From contig DVLR01000220.1 in assembly GCA_018715425.1 (NCBI GenBank), positions 1 through 15,400 of the forward strand: 15,400 bases of DNA. Reading direction: 5' to 3'. A program made the position numbers and the translations under genes. Below the pieces are notes generated by a model that saw nothing but the letters and a program-made list of their open reading frames with translations, did not search any database and was not told where the DNA came from. This DNA is from Candidatus Merdenecus merdavium. GTDB lineage: Bacteria; Bacillota; Clostridia; Lachnospirales; Lachnospiraceae. Below are positions 7,452-14,108 of the stretch, one piece after another (within the stretch, counting starts at the first letter, position 1; each line of letters starts with the position of its first letter).

Positions 7452-7470
7452 AGGAGGTTGAATTGAAACA

Positions 7471-8223
7471 ATGAAAATAATGAAAAAAATTGTTGCGATT
7501 TTATCTGTCTTTCTGTGTATACCCATAACAGCAATGGCTGCAGAAGGTAACTGGGGACTAGGTTATGGTGCAGAGGGGGAAAAACCAACAGGTAACACAT
7601 CAGCGGAAGAATTAGCACAAAATAATGCCTATTTTGTTGATCCTACAGATGAAAAAGTGATTTATTTGACTTTTGATGCAGGATACGAAAATGGTAACAC
7701 AGATCAAATTTTAGATGTCTTAAAAGAAACAGATGTTCCAGCAGCTTTTTTTGTAGTGGGAACTTATATAAGAGACCATCAAGATTTGATTAAAAGAATG
7801 GCAGATGAAGGACATATTGTGGGAAATCACAGCATGAGCCATCCTGACATGACAAAAAAAGATCGAGCATCATTTACAAAAGAGTTATCGGATACAGCGG
7901 ATCTATATAAACAAGTAGTGGGAGAAGATATGCCCATGTATTATAGACCACCACAGGGTAAATATAGCAAGGAAAATTTGGAATTAGCCAAAGAATTAGG
8001 ATACACCACGGTATTTTGGAGTCTTGCATATGTTGACTGGAATGTAGATGATCAACCGACAAAAGAACAGGCATTTAGCAAATTAATTCCAAGGGTCCAT
8101 CCAGGTACTATTTTACTACTTCATAGTACTTCTGATACAAATGCCAATATTCTAAAAGAACTTATAGAAGAGTACCAATCAATGGGATATACCTTTAAAA
8201 GCTTAGATCAATTGGGAAACTAA
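7471..8223 (+). CDS. pdaA: PdaA-type delta-lactam-forming N-acetylmuramic acid deacetylase
   Basis: A 250-residue exported polysaccharide deacetylase (NodB/CE4 fold). In Bacillus subtilis PdaA removes the acetyl group from muramic acid during formation of muramic delta-lactam in spore cortex; the same role is inferred here. Seen: signal peptide 1-23 (MKIMKK, hydrophobic core, AMA-AEG); the PdaA-typical N-terminal stretch GNWGLGYG...PTGN; motif 1 TFDAGYENG, where D69 is kept and the second Asp of ordinary CE4 enzymes is Ala, as in PdaA; zinc ligands H120 and H124 (NHSMSH); RPPQGKYS (159-166); SLAYVDW (184-190); LLLHST (215-220). Length is normal for the family. The ATG at 7471 is 13 bases after AAAGGAGG, a long spacing, but in-frame stops exclude earlier usual starts. 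A strong terminator follows. A CATACACT box at 7435-7442 resembles the -10 of sporulation sigma factors, but no matching -35 is evident. Confidence 0.9.
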   Translation: MKIMKKIVAILSVFLCIPITAMAAEGNWGLGYGAEGEKPTGNTSAEELAQNNAYFVDPTDEKVIYLTFDAGYENGNTDQILDVLKETDVPAAFFVVGTYIRDHQDLIKRMADEGHIVGNHSMSHPDMTKKDRASFTKELSDTADLYKQVVGEDMPMYYRPPQGKYSKENLELAKELGYTTVFWSLAYVDWNVDDQPTKEQAFSKLIPRVHPGTILLLHSTSDTNANILKELIEEYQSMGYTFKSLDQLGN

Positions 8224-8289
8224 TGATGAAAAGCACCATAGTAAATTCATAGGATCATATTTTAAGACCCAAAGAACAAGGATAAAATG

Positions 8290-8333
8290 AAACAGGCCGT
8301 TATCTAAGATTGAGATAGCGGCTTGTTTTATTC
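8290..8333 (+). terminator. Strong intrinsic terminator after pdaA
   Basis: A 16-base stem with arms 8290-8305 (AAACAGGCCGTTATCT) and 8313-8328 (AGATAGCGGCTTGTTT) contains only two G-T wobbles, has a 7-base loop, and ends in a T-rich tail. Confidence 0.88.
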
Positions 8334-8397
8334 TATTATAGTGAAAAGAATCCCTTCTTTATTTTGTCACTCTAAGGATAGTCGTTAAATTTTTTAC

Positions 8398-8426
8398 TTG
8401 AATATCATGGAAAATACAAGTATAAT
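8398..8426 (+). promoter_or_regulatory. Sigma-A type promoter of the amino acid exchanger gene
   Basis: TTGAAT at 8398-8403 and TATAAT at 8421-8426 have the ideal 17-base spacing. Transcription would begin near 8433, with a leader of about 38 bases. A small inverted repeat AAAGAA/TTCTTT (8345-8350, 8355-8360) lies upstream; its role is unknown. Confidence 0.75.
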
Positions 8427-8470
8427 ACATAGTGATAAAGTATTAATGTGCTAAAAGGAGCATACATAAG

Positions 8471-9778
8471 ATGAAAAGTACATCGTTAAAAAAATCAGTC
8501 TCTAATATTGAGGCTATGGCAATTGTAGTTGGCATGATTATAGGTTCGGGCATCTTTTTAAAGCCAGGCATTGTTCTTGGAGATGCAAAAAATCCTTATA
8601 TGGCTCTTTTAGCTTGGGTTCTAGGAGGTATTATTACCTTGGCATCAGCCTTGTCCATTGCAGAATTGTCAGCTGTGATTCCAAAGGCTGGAGGACTTTA
8701 TGTTTATTTGGAAGAACTATATGGAAAACCAGTAGGATATTTACTTGGATGGGTACAAACCATCATATCATGTCCAGCTTCTGTAGCTGCCCAAGCCATT
8801 GCGTTTTCTACATACTCTAGCTTTTTTATTCCCTTATCTAAGTTACAAAAGAATCTTCTGGCCATAGGAGTCTTATTTTTTATTCTTCTTATGAATATTC
8901 TTTCAACAAAGTTTGGTGGAATGATACAGACACTTGCTACAATAGGAAAGCTTGTTCCAGTAGCAGCAATTGTAGTGTTTGGTTTATTAAAAGGTAGTTA
9001 TCCAGGATTTTCCTATATCAGCGAATCCATGGAGACAGTTACAGGTAGTGGATTTGGAATTGCCGTATTAGGAACTTTATGGGCTTACGATGGATGGATC
9101 GGGGTTACCAATATGGCGGGTGAGATTAAACATCCAGAAAAAACCTTACCTAAAGTCATTGGTTTTGGAGTGACTTTCGTTATATTAGTATATGCATTAT
9201 TTAATGTAGCTATGTTTAAAGTACTGCCTTACGAAACCATTGTTGCTTCAGCAGCTCCAGGTGCAGACGCTGCAGAAGCCTTATTTGGCAATGGTGGTGG
9301 TGCATTTATAACCATAGGAATTATGATCTCTGTTTTTGGAGCTTTAAATGGATATTTAATGACGGCAGCAAGAGTTCCTCAATCCATGGGCGCGAGAAAT
9401 CAGTTACCATTTTCTAAAATCTTGGGAGATATACATCCTAAATTTAGTACTCCTGCCAATGCTTTGATTTTCCAAAGTTTATTAGCTGTTCTTTACATTC
9501 TTACAGGGACATTTAATACTCTGACAAACTTACTTGTTTTTGTATTATGGGTATTTTTTGTCATGGGAGTCTTTGGTGTATTTATAGTAAGAAAGAAGAA
9601 CCCTAAGAAACCAGGAAGATATGCAGTACCTTTCTTTCCTTTTACGCCCCTTGTGGGAATCATTGGAGGATTATATATTCTTATTAGCACCATTATTGAC
9701 TCACCGGAACGTTCTTTTATTGGAATAGGTATCACATTATTAGGATTACCAGTGTATTATTGGATGAATAAAAAATAA
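8471..9778 (+). CDS. APC-family amino acid permease (LAT/SteT-like exchanger)
   Basis: A 435-residue integral membrane transporter of the amino acid-polyamine-organocation superfamily, L-type (LAT) branch, similar in length and motifs to the B. subtilis serine/threonine exchanger SteT. Seen: about 12 hydrophobic segments along the whole length; the substrate-backbone-binding GSGIF motif in helix 1 (25-29); the conserved helix 2-3 region around ALSIAELSAVIPKAGGLYVYL; and LWAYDGWIGVTNMAGEIKHPEKTLPK, the conserved helix 6-7 region of this branch. LAT-type members exchange neutral amino acids without a light chain in bacteria. The start ATG follows AAAGGAG (8454-8460) by 10 bases. It is transcribed alone, with its own promoter and a near-perfect terminator. 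The substrate is not determinable; SteT-like specificity is only a suggestion. Confidence 0.88.
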   Translation: MKSTSLKKSVSNIEAMAIVVGMIIGSGIFLKPGIVLGDAKNPYMALLAWVLGGIITLASALSIAELSAVIPKAGGLYVYLEELYGKPVGYLLGWVQTIISCPASVAAQAIAFSTYSSFFIPLSKLQKNLLAIGVLFFILLMNILSTKFGGMIQTLATIGKLVPVAAIVVFGLLKGSYPGFSYISESMETVTGSGFGIAVLGTLWAYDGWIGVTNMAGEIKHPEKTLPKVIGFGVTFVILVYALFNVAMFKVLPYETIVASAAPGADAAEALFGNGGGAFITIGIMISVFGALNGYLMTAARVPQSMGARNQLPFSKILGDIHPKFSTPANALIFQSLLAVLYILTGTFNTLTNLLVFVLWVFFVMGVFGVFIVRKKNPKKPGRYAVPFFPFTPLVGIIGGLYILISTIIDSPERSFIGIGITLLGLPVYYWMNKK

Positions 9779-9824
9779 TATCTATGGATGAAGGATGTAA
9801 CAGATCTAAAATTTGAGCAGAGGT

Positions 9825-9880
9825 AAAGACCAGAAACCAGGATTCCAAAGGATAAGGAACCCTGGTTTCTGGTCTTTCTA
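9825..9880. terminator. Long near-perfect terminator hairpin between convergent genes
   Basis: Arms of 22 bases (9825-9846 and 9856-9877) pair with a single mismatch around a 9-base loop. The plus-strand tail is CTTTCTA, so termination of the permease transcript is likely. The minus-strand gene ends at 9891; on that strand the tail is only CTTTACC, so reverse termination is possible but weaker. Confidence 0.85.
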
Positions 9881-9890
9881 CGAAGGTGGA

Positions 9891-10262
9891 TTACTGACGA
9901 TAGTTTTTGTAATTATGTCTTTGGATATAGTCAGACCTTACAGGAATTTCAGGCCGATACTGACCTTGGCTGTCTAAATAAAGAGAATTTGAATCATCTA
10001 AATAGGTGACAGGTTCTTCCGTAAATGCTTCATCTTGAACATCGGTAGTTTCACAAGTTTGAACTTCTTCGCAAGCTCTAACTCTTCTACACCTGCAAGG
10101 GTTAAATCCACAAATATTGCATCTTACAGATCCTACAGATCCACAGCCACATGGAGGTTCCGTACATCTATCCCCTCCACTTCCTCTTTCTTCGCAGCAT
10201 TGATTGCTGTTGCCGAAGCCACAGAATAGTAAAAGAATAATAATAATCCATTGATTGTTCAT
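9891..10262 (-). CDS. Small cysteine-rich membrane-anchored protein, function unknown
   Basis: A 123-residue protein. The start is placed at the ATG complementary to 10260-10262, because GGAAGGAG (complement of 10270-10277) lies 7 bases before it; an upstream in-frame ATG at 10301 has no such site. Residues 4-13 are a short very hydrophobic stretch (WIIIILLLF) followed directly by CGFGNSNQCC. Twelve cysteines fall between 14 and 70, including CC (22-23), CGC (38-40), CNIC (48-51) and CRC (56-58), then a cysteine-free polar tail ending in YIQRHNYKNYRQ. The pattern recalls short high-cysteine proteins of Clostridia that begin with a hydrophobic IIIILLLFCG-like segment; some may belong to spore layers, but that is inference. 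CxxC and CxC pairs could bind metal or form disulfide cross-links. It is monocistronic and convergent with the permease gene. Its promoter was not recognised. Confidence 0.72.
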   Translation of the reverse strand: MNNQWIIIILLLFCGFGNSNQCCEERGSGGDRCTEPPCGCGSVGSVRCNICGFNPCRCRRVRACEEVQTCETTDVQDEAFTEEPVTYLDDSNSLYLDSQGQYRPEIPVRSDYIQRHNYKNYRQ

Positions 10263-10330
10263 GATAACACTCCTTCCTTTTACACTATATGCAAAAAACA
10301 AAAAGAGGTTCGCTTTTTCATGGATTCATT

Positions 10331-10359
10331 TTGACTAATAATAGGGGATCGTTTATAAT
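10331..10359 (+). promoter_or_regulatory. Strong sigma-A promoter of the CBS-metH operon
   Basis: TTGACT (10331-10336) and a perfect TATAAT (10354-10359) are 17 bases apart. Transcription should begin near 10366. That leaves about 47 bases to the ATG at 10413 but only about 8 to the ATG at 10374, which supports the later start. The leader is too short for a SAM or cobalamin riboswitch. Confidence 0.8.
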
Positions 10360-10412
10360 ATAATAAAGTTTAAATGATGATTGAAGAAGTCAAGAAAGTG
10401 GGTTTAATTTCT

Positions 10413-10838
10413 ATGAATATACTATTTTTTTTAACACCTAAAAGTGAGGTCGCTTACATAAATGACACCTTTACTTTGCGAGAAACTATAGAAAAGATGG
10501 AGTATCACAGATATACAGCTATACCGATGATCAATAAGGCAGGAGAATATATAGGAACCATAACAGAAGGAGATTTATTGTGGAGTATTAAAAACAAATA
10601 TTCTCTTAATTTATATGAAGCTGAAAATGTAAAAATTACAGATATCCCAAGAAGAATGGATAATGAACCAGTAAACGTCAATTGTAATATAGAAGACTTA
10701 ATCATGACCTCTATGAGACAAAACTTTGTCCCAGTTATAGATGATGATGATATCTTTATTGGTATTATCAAAAGAAAGGATATTATTGAATACTGTTTCA
10801 ATAAATTGAAGAAGCAGAACAAAGGAGAGGGTCAATGA
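10413..10838 (+). CDS. Stand-alone CBS-pair protein coupled to metH
   Basis: A 141-residue soluble protein made almost entirely of two CBS domains (Bateman module): CBS1 about 7-65 with YTAIPMINKAGEYIGTITEGDLLW, and CBS2 about 78-135 with FVPVIDDDDIFIGIIKRKDIIEY. CBS pairs bind adenosyl ligands such as AMP, ATP or S-adenosylmethionine and usually control an attached or neighbouring protein. No catalytic domain is present. The start at 10413 is preferred because it matches the MNILFFLTPKS N-terminus I recall for this family and lies a plausible distance from the promoter, with a weak AAAGTGGG site; an in-frame ATG at 10374 would add 13 residues almost without a leader. The stop overlaps the metH start (ATGA), so the two proteins are made together. 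A role in sensing adenylate or SAM status for methionine synthesis is my inference. Confidence 0.87.
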   Translation: MNILFFLTPKSEVAYINDTFTLRETIEKMEYHRYTAIPMINKAGEYIGTITEGDLLWSIKNKYSLNLYEAENVKITDIPRRMDNEPVNVNCNIEDLIMTSMRQNFVPVIDDDDIFIGIIKRKDIIEYCFNKLKKQNKGEGQ

Positions 10839-13366
10839 GTCGAGAAGAATTTAAACTGCTGGTTGCATCTGGACCAGTCATCTTAGATGGCGCAACGGGA
10901 TCCAATCTACAAAACTTAGGTATGCCCATAGGAGTTTGCCCTGAAAAATGGATTGTGGATCATAAGGAAGTTATGATCCAGTTACAAAAAGAATATGTTG
11001 CTGCAGGAACGCAAATCTTATATGCTGCTACCTTTTCTGGGAATTTGCTTAAATTAAGAGAATATGGCTTGGAAGATGAATTAGAGTATCTAAATACAAC
11101 ACTAGTTGAAATATCAAAAGAGGCTTCTGGGGGACAAGCTTTGGTTGCAGGTGATATTACCATGACAGGGGAGCAGTTAGCACCTCTTGGTTCCCTTGCT
11201 TTTGAAGATTTAATTGATATCTATAAAGGGCAAATAAAAGTTTTAGACCAAGCTGGTGTAGATTTACTTATTATCGAAACCATGATGAATTTACAGGAAA
11301 CAAGAGCGGCTGTCTTAGCGGCAAAAGAAATCTGTGACTTACCAATTATGGTTACCATGACTTTTCAAGAAAACGGAAAGACCTTATATGGTACAGATCC
11401 AGCCACAGCAGTGGTTGTCTTAGAAGGACTTGGAGTAGATGCCGTAGGAGTCAACTGTTCTACAGGTCCAGACCAGATGCTAGTGTTGATAGAAGAAATG
11501 AAACAATATGCCAGCATACCATTAATTGCAAAACCTAATGCAGGTCTTCCGTGTTTAGATGATCATGGAAATACTGCTTACGATATGGAGATAGATGATT
11601 TTGTCTATCATACAAAAGCCTTAGTATCAGCAGGAGCCTCCATTGTGGGAGGATGTTGTGGAACGACTCCAGCTTTTATTTCTGCACTTGTAAAAGAAGT
11701 GAAGGATATGGAGGTAATGAAACCAAATCCTTCAAAAAAGCGTACCTTGGCCTCAGAACGTAAAACCATAGAGATTGATTTAGATGGTCCCATGTTGATC
11801 GTTGGAGAAAAAATTAACCCTACAGGAAAAAAGAAATTACAAGGAGAGTTAAGAGAAAATACTTACGACCTTGTTCTGGAATTTGCAAGAACCCAAGAAG
11901 AAGCAGGAGCTAGCTTACTTGATGTCAATGTTGGAATGAATGGGATCGACGAACAGGAGACGATGTTACAAGTACTATCTGAAGTAACAAGGGTATCAAA
12001 TTTGCCATTAAGCATAGATACCAGTCATGTTTCCGTCATGGAACAGGCACTTCGCCATTACCCAGGTAAAGCTTTGATCAATTCTATCTCCTTGGAAAAG
12101 GGGAAAATGGATCAATTGCTTCCTCTTGCCAAAAAGTATGGAGCAATGTTTGTTCTTTTGCCTTTATCTGAGAAAGGACTTCCAAAAACCTTCGAAGAAA
12201 AAATAGAAATTATAAATACCATTGTTTTAGCAGCAGATCATATGGGGATTCCCAGGGATCATATTGTAGTAGATGGTCTTGTTACCACCATTGGAGCAAA
12301 TAAACGGGCAGGAATTGAGACATTAGATACAATTAGATATTGCAAAGAAGAATTAGGTGTGGCAACAATTGTTGGATTATCAAATATATCCTTTGGATTA
12401 CCAAATCGAGGAAATGTCAATGCTGCCTTTTTAACCATGGCGATCCAAGCAGGTTTAACCATGGCAATTGCTGATCCGTTAAATAGACAATTGATGAAAA
12501 GCGCATATGCCTCAGATGTTCTTTGCAACAAAGAGGGTGCTGATCTTCGTTACATTGAATATATGACCAAAATCCTAAAAATAGAAGAAGAAGAGACCCT
12601 CAAAGCTGCTCATTTGATAAACAAAGAAAGAACACGTTCTAATGGGCATACTGATGAAGACAAACAAAATCCAAGGGATAAACATTTAAATATAAGTGGG
12701 AAAGACCATGTTAAAAAAGAGGATCAGGCAGAGAGTATAGAAGATAACCAAGTCTACATAGACGTGGTGAAAGGCGCTAGAAAGAAAATTGTTGAAACAG
12801 TAAAAACATATTTAGACCAGGGCAATAGTGCTTCACAGATTTTAGATACCATGTTGATTCCAGGGATTAATAAAGTAAGCGAACTTTTTGATCAACAGAA
12901 ATATTTTTTACCACAATTGATTGCCAGTGCAGAAGCCATGAAACGTGCTATCGAATATTTAGAACCCATGTTATTTTCTTCTAAGGAAGTTGAAACAAAA
13001 CCAGTGATTGTAATTGCTACAGTAGAAGGCGATATCCATGATATCGGTAAAAATTTAGTAGCTATGATGCTAAAGAATTATGGCTATCAAGTCATCGATT
13101 TAGGAAAAGATGTTCCCAAAGAGGTGATTGTCAAAACAGCCATAGAAAAAAAGGCTAGTATTATAGGACTTTCCGCCCTTATGACGACGACGATGCAAGA
13201 AATGAAACATGTCATAGAATTATGTAAAAAAGAAAATTGTAGTGCTAAAGTAATAATTGGAGGAGCTGTCATTACTCCTAGTTACGCTAAAGAGATTGGT
13301 GCCCATGGCTATTCCAAAGATGCCTCAGAAGCGGTTAAACTAGTAAAAACTCTATTAGAAAAATAA
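10835..13366 (+). CDS. metH: Cobalamin-dependent methionine synthase lacking the reactivation domain
   Basis: An 843-residue cytoplasmic enzyme that transfers the methyl group of methyltetrahydrofolate via cobalamin to homocysteine. Domains: homocysteine methyltransferase barrel about 8-292 with zinc ligands C208 (NCST), C274 and C275 (GGCCG); pterin-binding barrel about 318-585 (GEKINPTGKKKL, DVNVGMNG, SIDTS, NSIS); hydrophilic linker about 598-640; four-helix cobalamin cap about 640-712; cobalamin-binding Rossmann domain about 722-843 with the base-off ligand motif DIHDIG (H735) and GLSALMTTTM. The SAM-binding reactivation domain of about 300 residues found at the C-terminus of E. coli MetH is absent; in Clostridia it is often a separate protein, not seen here. 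The 40-residue charged linker is longer than I would expect. AAAGGAG (10821-10827) lies 7 bases before ATG, inside the CBS gene, which it overlaps by 4 bases. Confidence 0.92.
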   Translation: MSREEFKLLVASGPVILDGATGSNLQNLGMPIGVCPEKWIVDHKEVMIQLQKEYVAAGTQILYAATFSGNLLKLREYGLEDELEYLNTTLVEISKEASGGQALVAGDITMTGEQLAPLGSLAFEDLIDIYKGQIKVLDQAGVDLLIIETMMNLQETRAAVLAAKEICDLPIMVTMTFQENGKTLYGTDPATAVVVLEGLGVDAVGVNCSTGPDQMLVLIEEMKQYASIPLIAKPNAGLPCLDDHGNTAYDMEIDDFVYHTKALVSAGASIVGGCCGTTPAFISALVKEVKDMEVMKPNPSKKRTLASERKTIEIDLDGPMLIVGEKINPTGKKKLQGELRENTYDLVLEFARTQEEAGASLLDVNVGMNGIDEQETMLQVLSEVTRVSNLPLSIDTSHVSVMEQALRHYPGKALINSISLEKGKMDQLLPLAKKYGAMFVLLPLSEKGLPKTFEEKIEIINTIVLAADHMGIPRDHIVVDGLVTTIGANKRAGIETLDTIRYCKEELGVATIVGLSNISFGLPNRGNVNAAFLTMAIQAGLTMAIADPLNRQLMKSAYASDVLCNKEGADLRYIEYMTKILKIEEEETLKAAHLINKERTRSNGHTDEDKQNPRDKHLNISGKDHVKKEDQAESIEDNQVYIDVVKGARKKIVETVKTYLDQGNSASQILDTMLIPGINKVSELFDQQKYFLPQLIASAEAMKRAIEYLEPMLFSSKEVETKPVIVIATVEGDIHDIGKNLVAMMLKNYGYQVIDLGKDVPKEVIVKTAIEKKASIIGLSALMTTTMQEMKHVIELCKKENCSAKVIIGGAVITPSYAKEIGAHGYSKDASEAVKLVKTLLEK

Positions 13367-13368
13367 AA

Positions 13369-13410
13369 AATAGGTGAGCCTTATAGCATTCATCTATTAG
13401 GTTTTTCTTA
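13369..13410 (+). terminator. Probable terminator after metH
   Basis: AATAGGTGA (13369-13377) pairs with TCATCTATT (13390-13398), including one G-T wobble, around a 12-base loop, followed by AGGTTTTTCTT. The stem is AT-rich and the T-run begins 3 bases after it, so efficiency may be modest. Confidence 0.45.
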
Positions 13411-13451
13411 CTAAATAATAGCACCAAGTTACCACTTTAACGAATTAAACA

Positions 13452-13480
13452 TTGACAAAGAAACCAATAGTTGATAGAAT
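13452..13480 (+). promoter_or_regulatory. Sigma-A promoter of ilvN-ilvC
   Basis: A perfect TTGACA (13452-13457) and TAGAAT (13475-13480) are 17 bases apart. The start would be near 13487, with a leader of about 55 bases, too short for a T-box or a classical leader-peptide attenuator, so control is probably by a DNA-binding protein (inference). Confidence 0.75.
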
Positions 13481-13541
13481 GTAAAGAACAAAAATACAGC
13501 AATGTAATTTGAAATTCAATTAAAGAAAGCAGGGTGTGACC

Positions 13542-14039
13542 ATGGAACAAAGAGTATTTTCACTTCTCGTCGACAATACATTTGGTGTTCTAAGTCGAGT
13601 CGCAGGTCTATTTAGTAGGCGTGGTTACAGTATTGATAGCCTGACCGTCGGAGAAACAACCAATCCTAAGTATTCTAGAATGACTGTCGTCGCAAGTGGA
13701 GACGAATTAATTCTAGATCAAATTATGAAACAACTGGAAAAGCTTGTGGATGTTATTGATATAAAAGAGTTAGAACCTAACAAAAGCGTACGTAGAGAAC
13801 TTATTTTAGTTAAGGTACGTACGACGAAAGAAAGTCGTCAGGCGATTATATCTGTGGCAGATTTGTTTCGAGCAAAGATCATTGATGTTGCAATGAATTC
13901 TTTAGTTATTGAACTAACAGGAGAGCAAAGTAAAATTGATGCTTTCATAGAATTATTAGAAGGTTATGAAATATTAGAATTAGCAAGAACTGGTATTACA
14001 GGATTATCTCGTGGAGATCAAGATGTAAGATTTTTTTAA
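13542..14039 (+). CDS. ilvN: Acetolactate synthase regulatory (small) subunit
   Basis: A 165-residue regulatory subunit of acetohydroxyacid synthase, the first common enzyme of valine, leucine and isoleucine synthesis. An N-terminal ACT domain (about 4-76) carries the family signature VLSRVAGLFSRRGYSIDSLTVG and binds the feedback inhibitor valine in studied members. The C-terminal domain (about 84-160) has KVRTTKESRQAI...VADLFRAKIIDV and ARTGITGLSRG. Length fits the short IlvN/IlvH family. ATG 13542 is chosen because AGGG (13531-13534) lies 7 bases upstream; the in-frame GTG at 13536 would almost touch that site. The catalytic subunit IlvB is not adjacent: metH and a terminator lie upstream and ilvC follows after 69 bases, so IlvB must be encoded elsewhere. 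Confidence 0.93.
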   Translation: MEQRVFSLLVDNTFGVLSRVAGLFSRRGYSIDSLTVGETTNPKYSRMTVVASGDELILDQIMKQLEKLVDVIDIKELEPNKSVRRELILVKVRTTKESRQAIISVADLFRAKIIDVAMNSLVIELTGEQSKIDAFIELLEGYEILELARTGITGLSRGDQDVRFF

Positions 14040-14052
14040 TACATACGTTGAC

Positions 14053-14071
14053 AGAGGTTTAAAAAACCTTT
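14053..14071 (+). repeat. Small hairpin between ilvN and ilvC
   Basis: AGAGGTTT and AAACCTTT pair (one G-T wobble) around a 3-base loop, centred in the 69-base gap. It has no full T-run, so it is unlikely to terminate strongly; it may set relative expression or mRNA stability. Confidence 0.4.
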
Positions 14072-14108
14072 CACAAATAAATAGAAAAGAAATTTGGAGG
14101 AAAGAATA

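Noticed and set aside
10263..10301. Upstream start (Met at 10301) for the cysteine-rich protein
   Set aside because: It has no ribosome binding site, while the ATG at 10262 has GGAAGGAG at 7 bases and directly precedes the hydrophobic segment.
10263..10412. SAM or cobalamin riboswitch ahead of the metH operon
   Set aside because: The promoter at 10331-10359 leaves a leader of about 47 bases, far too short for either class, and no conserved core is visible.
10374..10412. Earlier ATG for the CBS protein
   Set aside because: It would begin about 8 bases after the predicted transcript start with no Shine-Dalgarno, and the extra 13 residues precede the family-typical N-terminus.
13367..13541. 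T-box leader for ilvN
   Set aside because: There is no T-box sequence and no antiterminator/terminator pair after the promoter; the leader is about 55 bases.
13536..13541. GTG start two codons earlier for ilvN
   Set aside because: It nearly abuts the AGGG site; the ATG at 13542 has proper spacing and the usual family N-terminus.
14094..14108. TTG start for ilvC
   Set aside because: The TTG lies in the ribosome binding site of the ATG at 14109, and the added MEERI is not a usual IlvC N-terminus.
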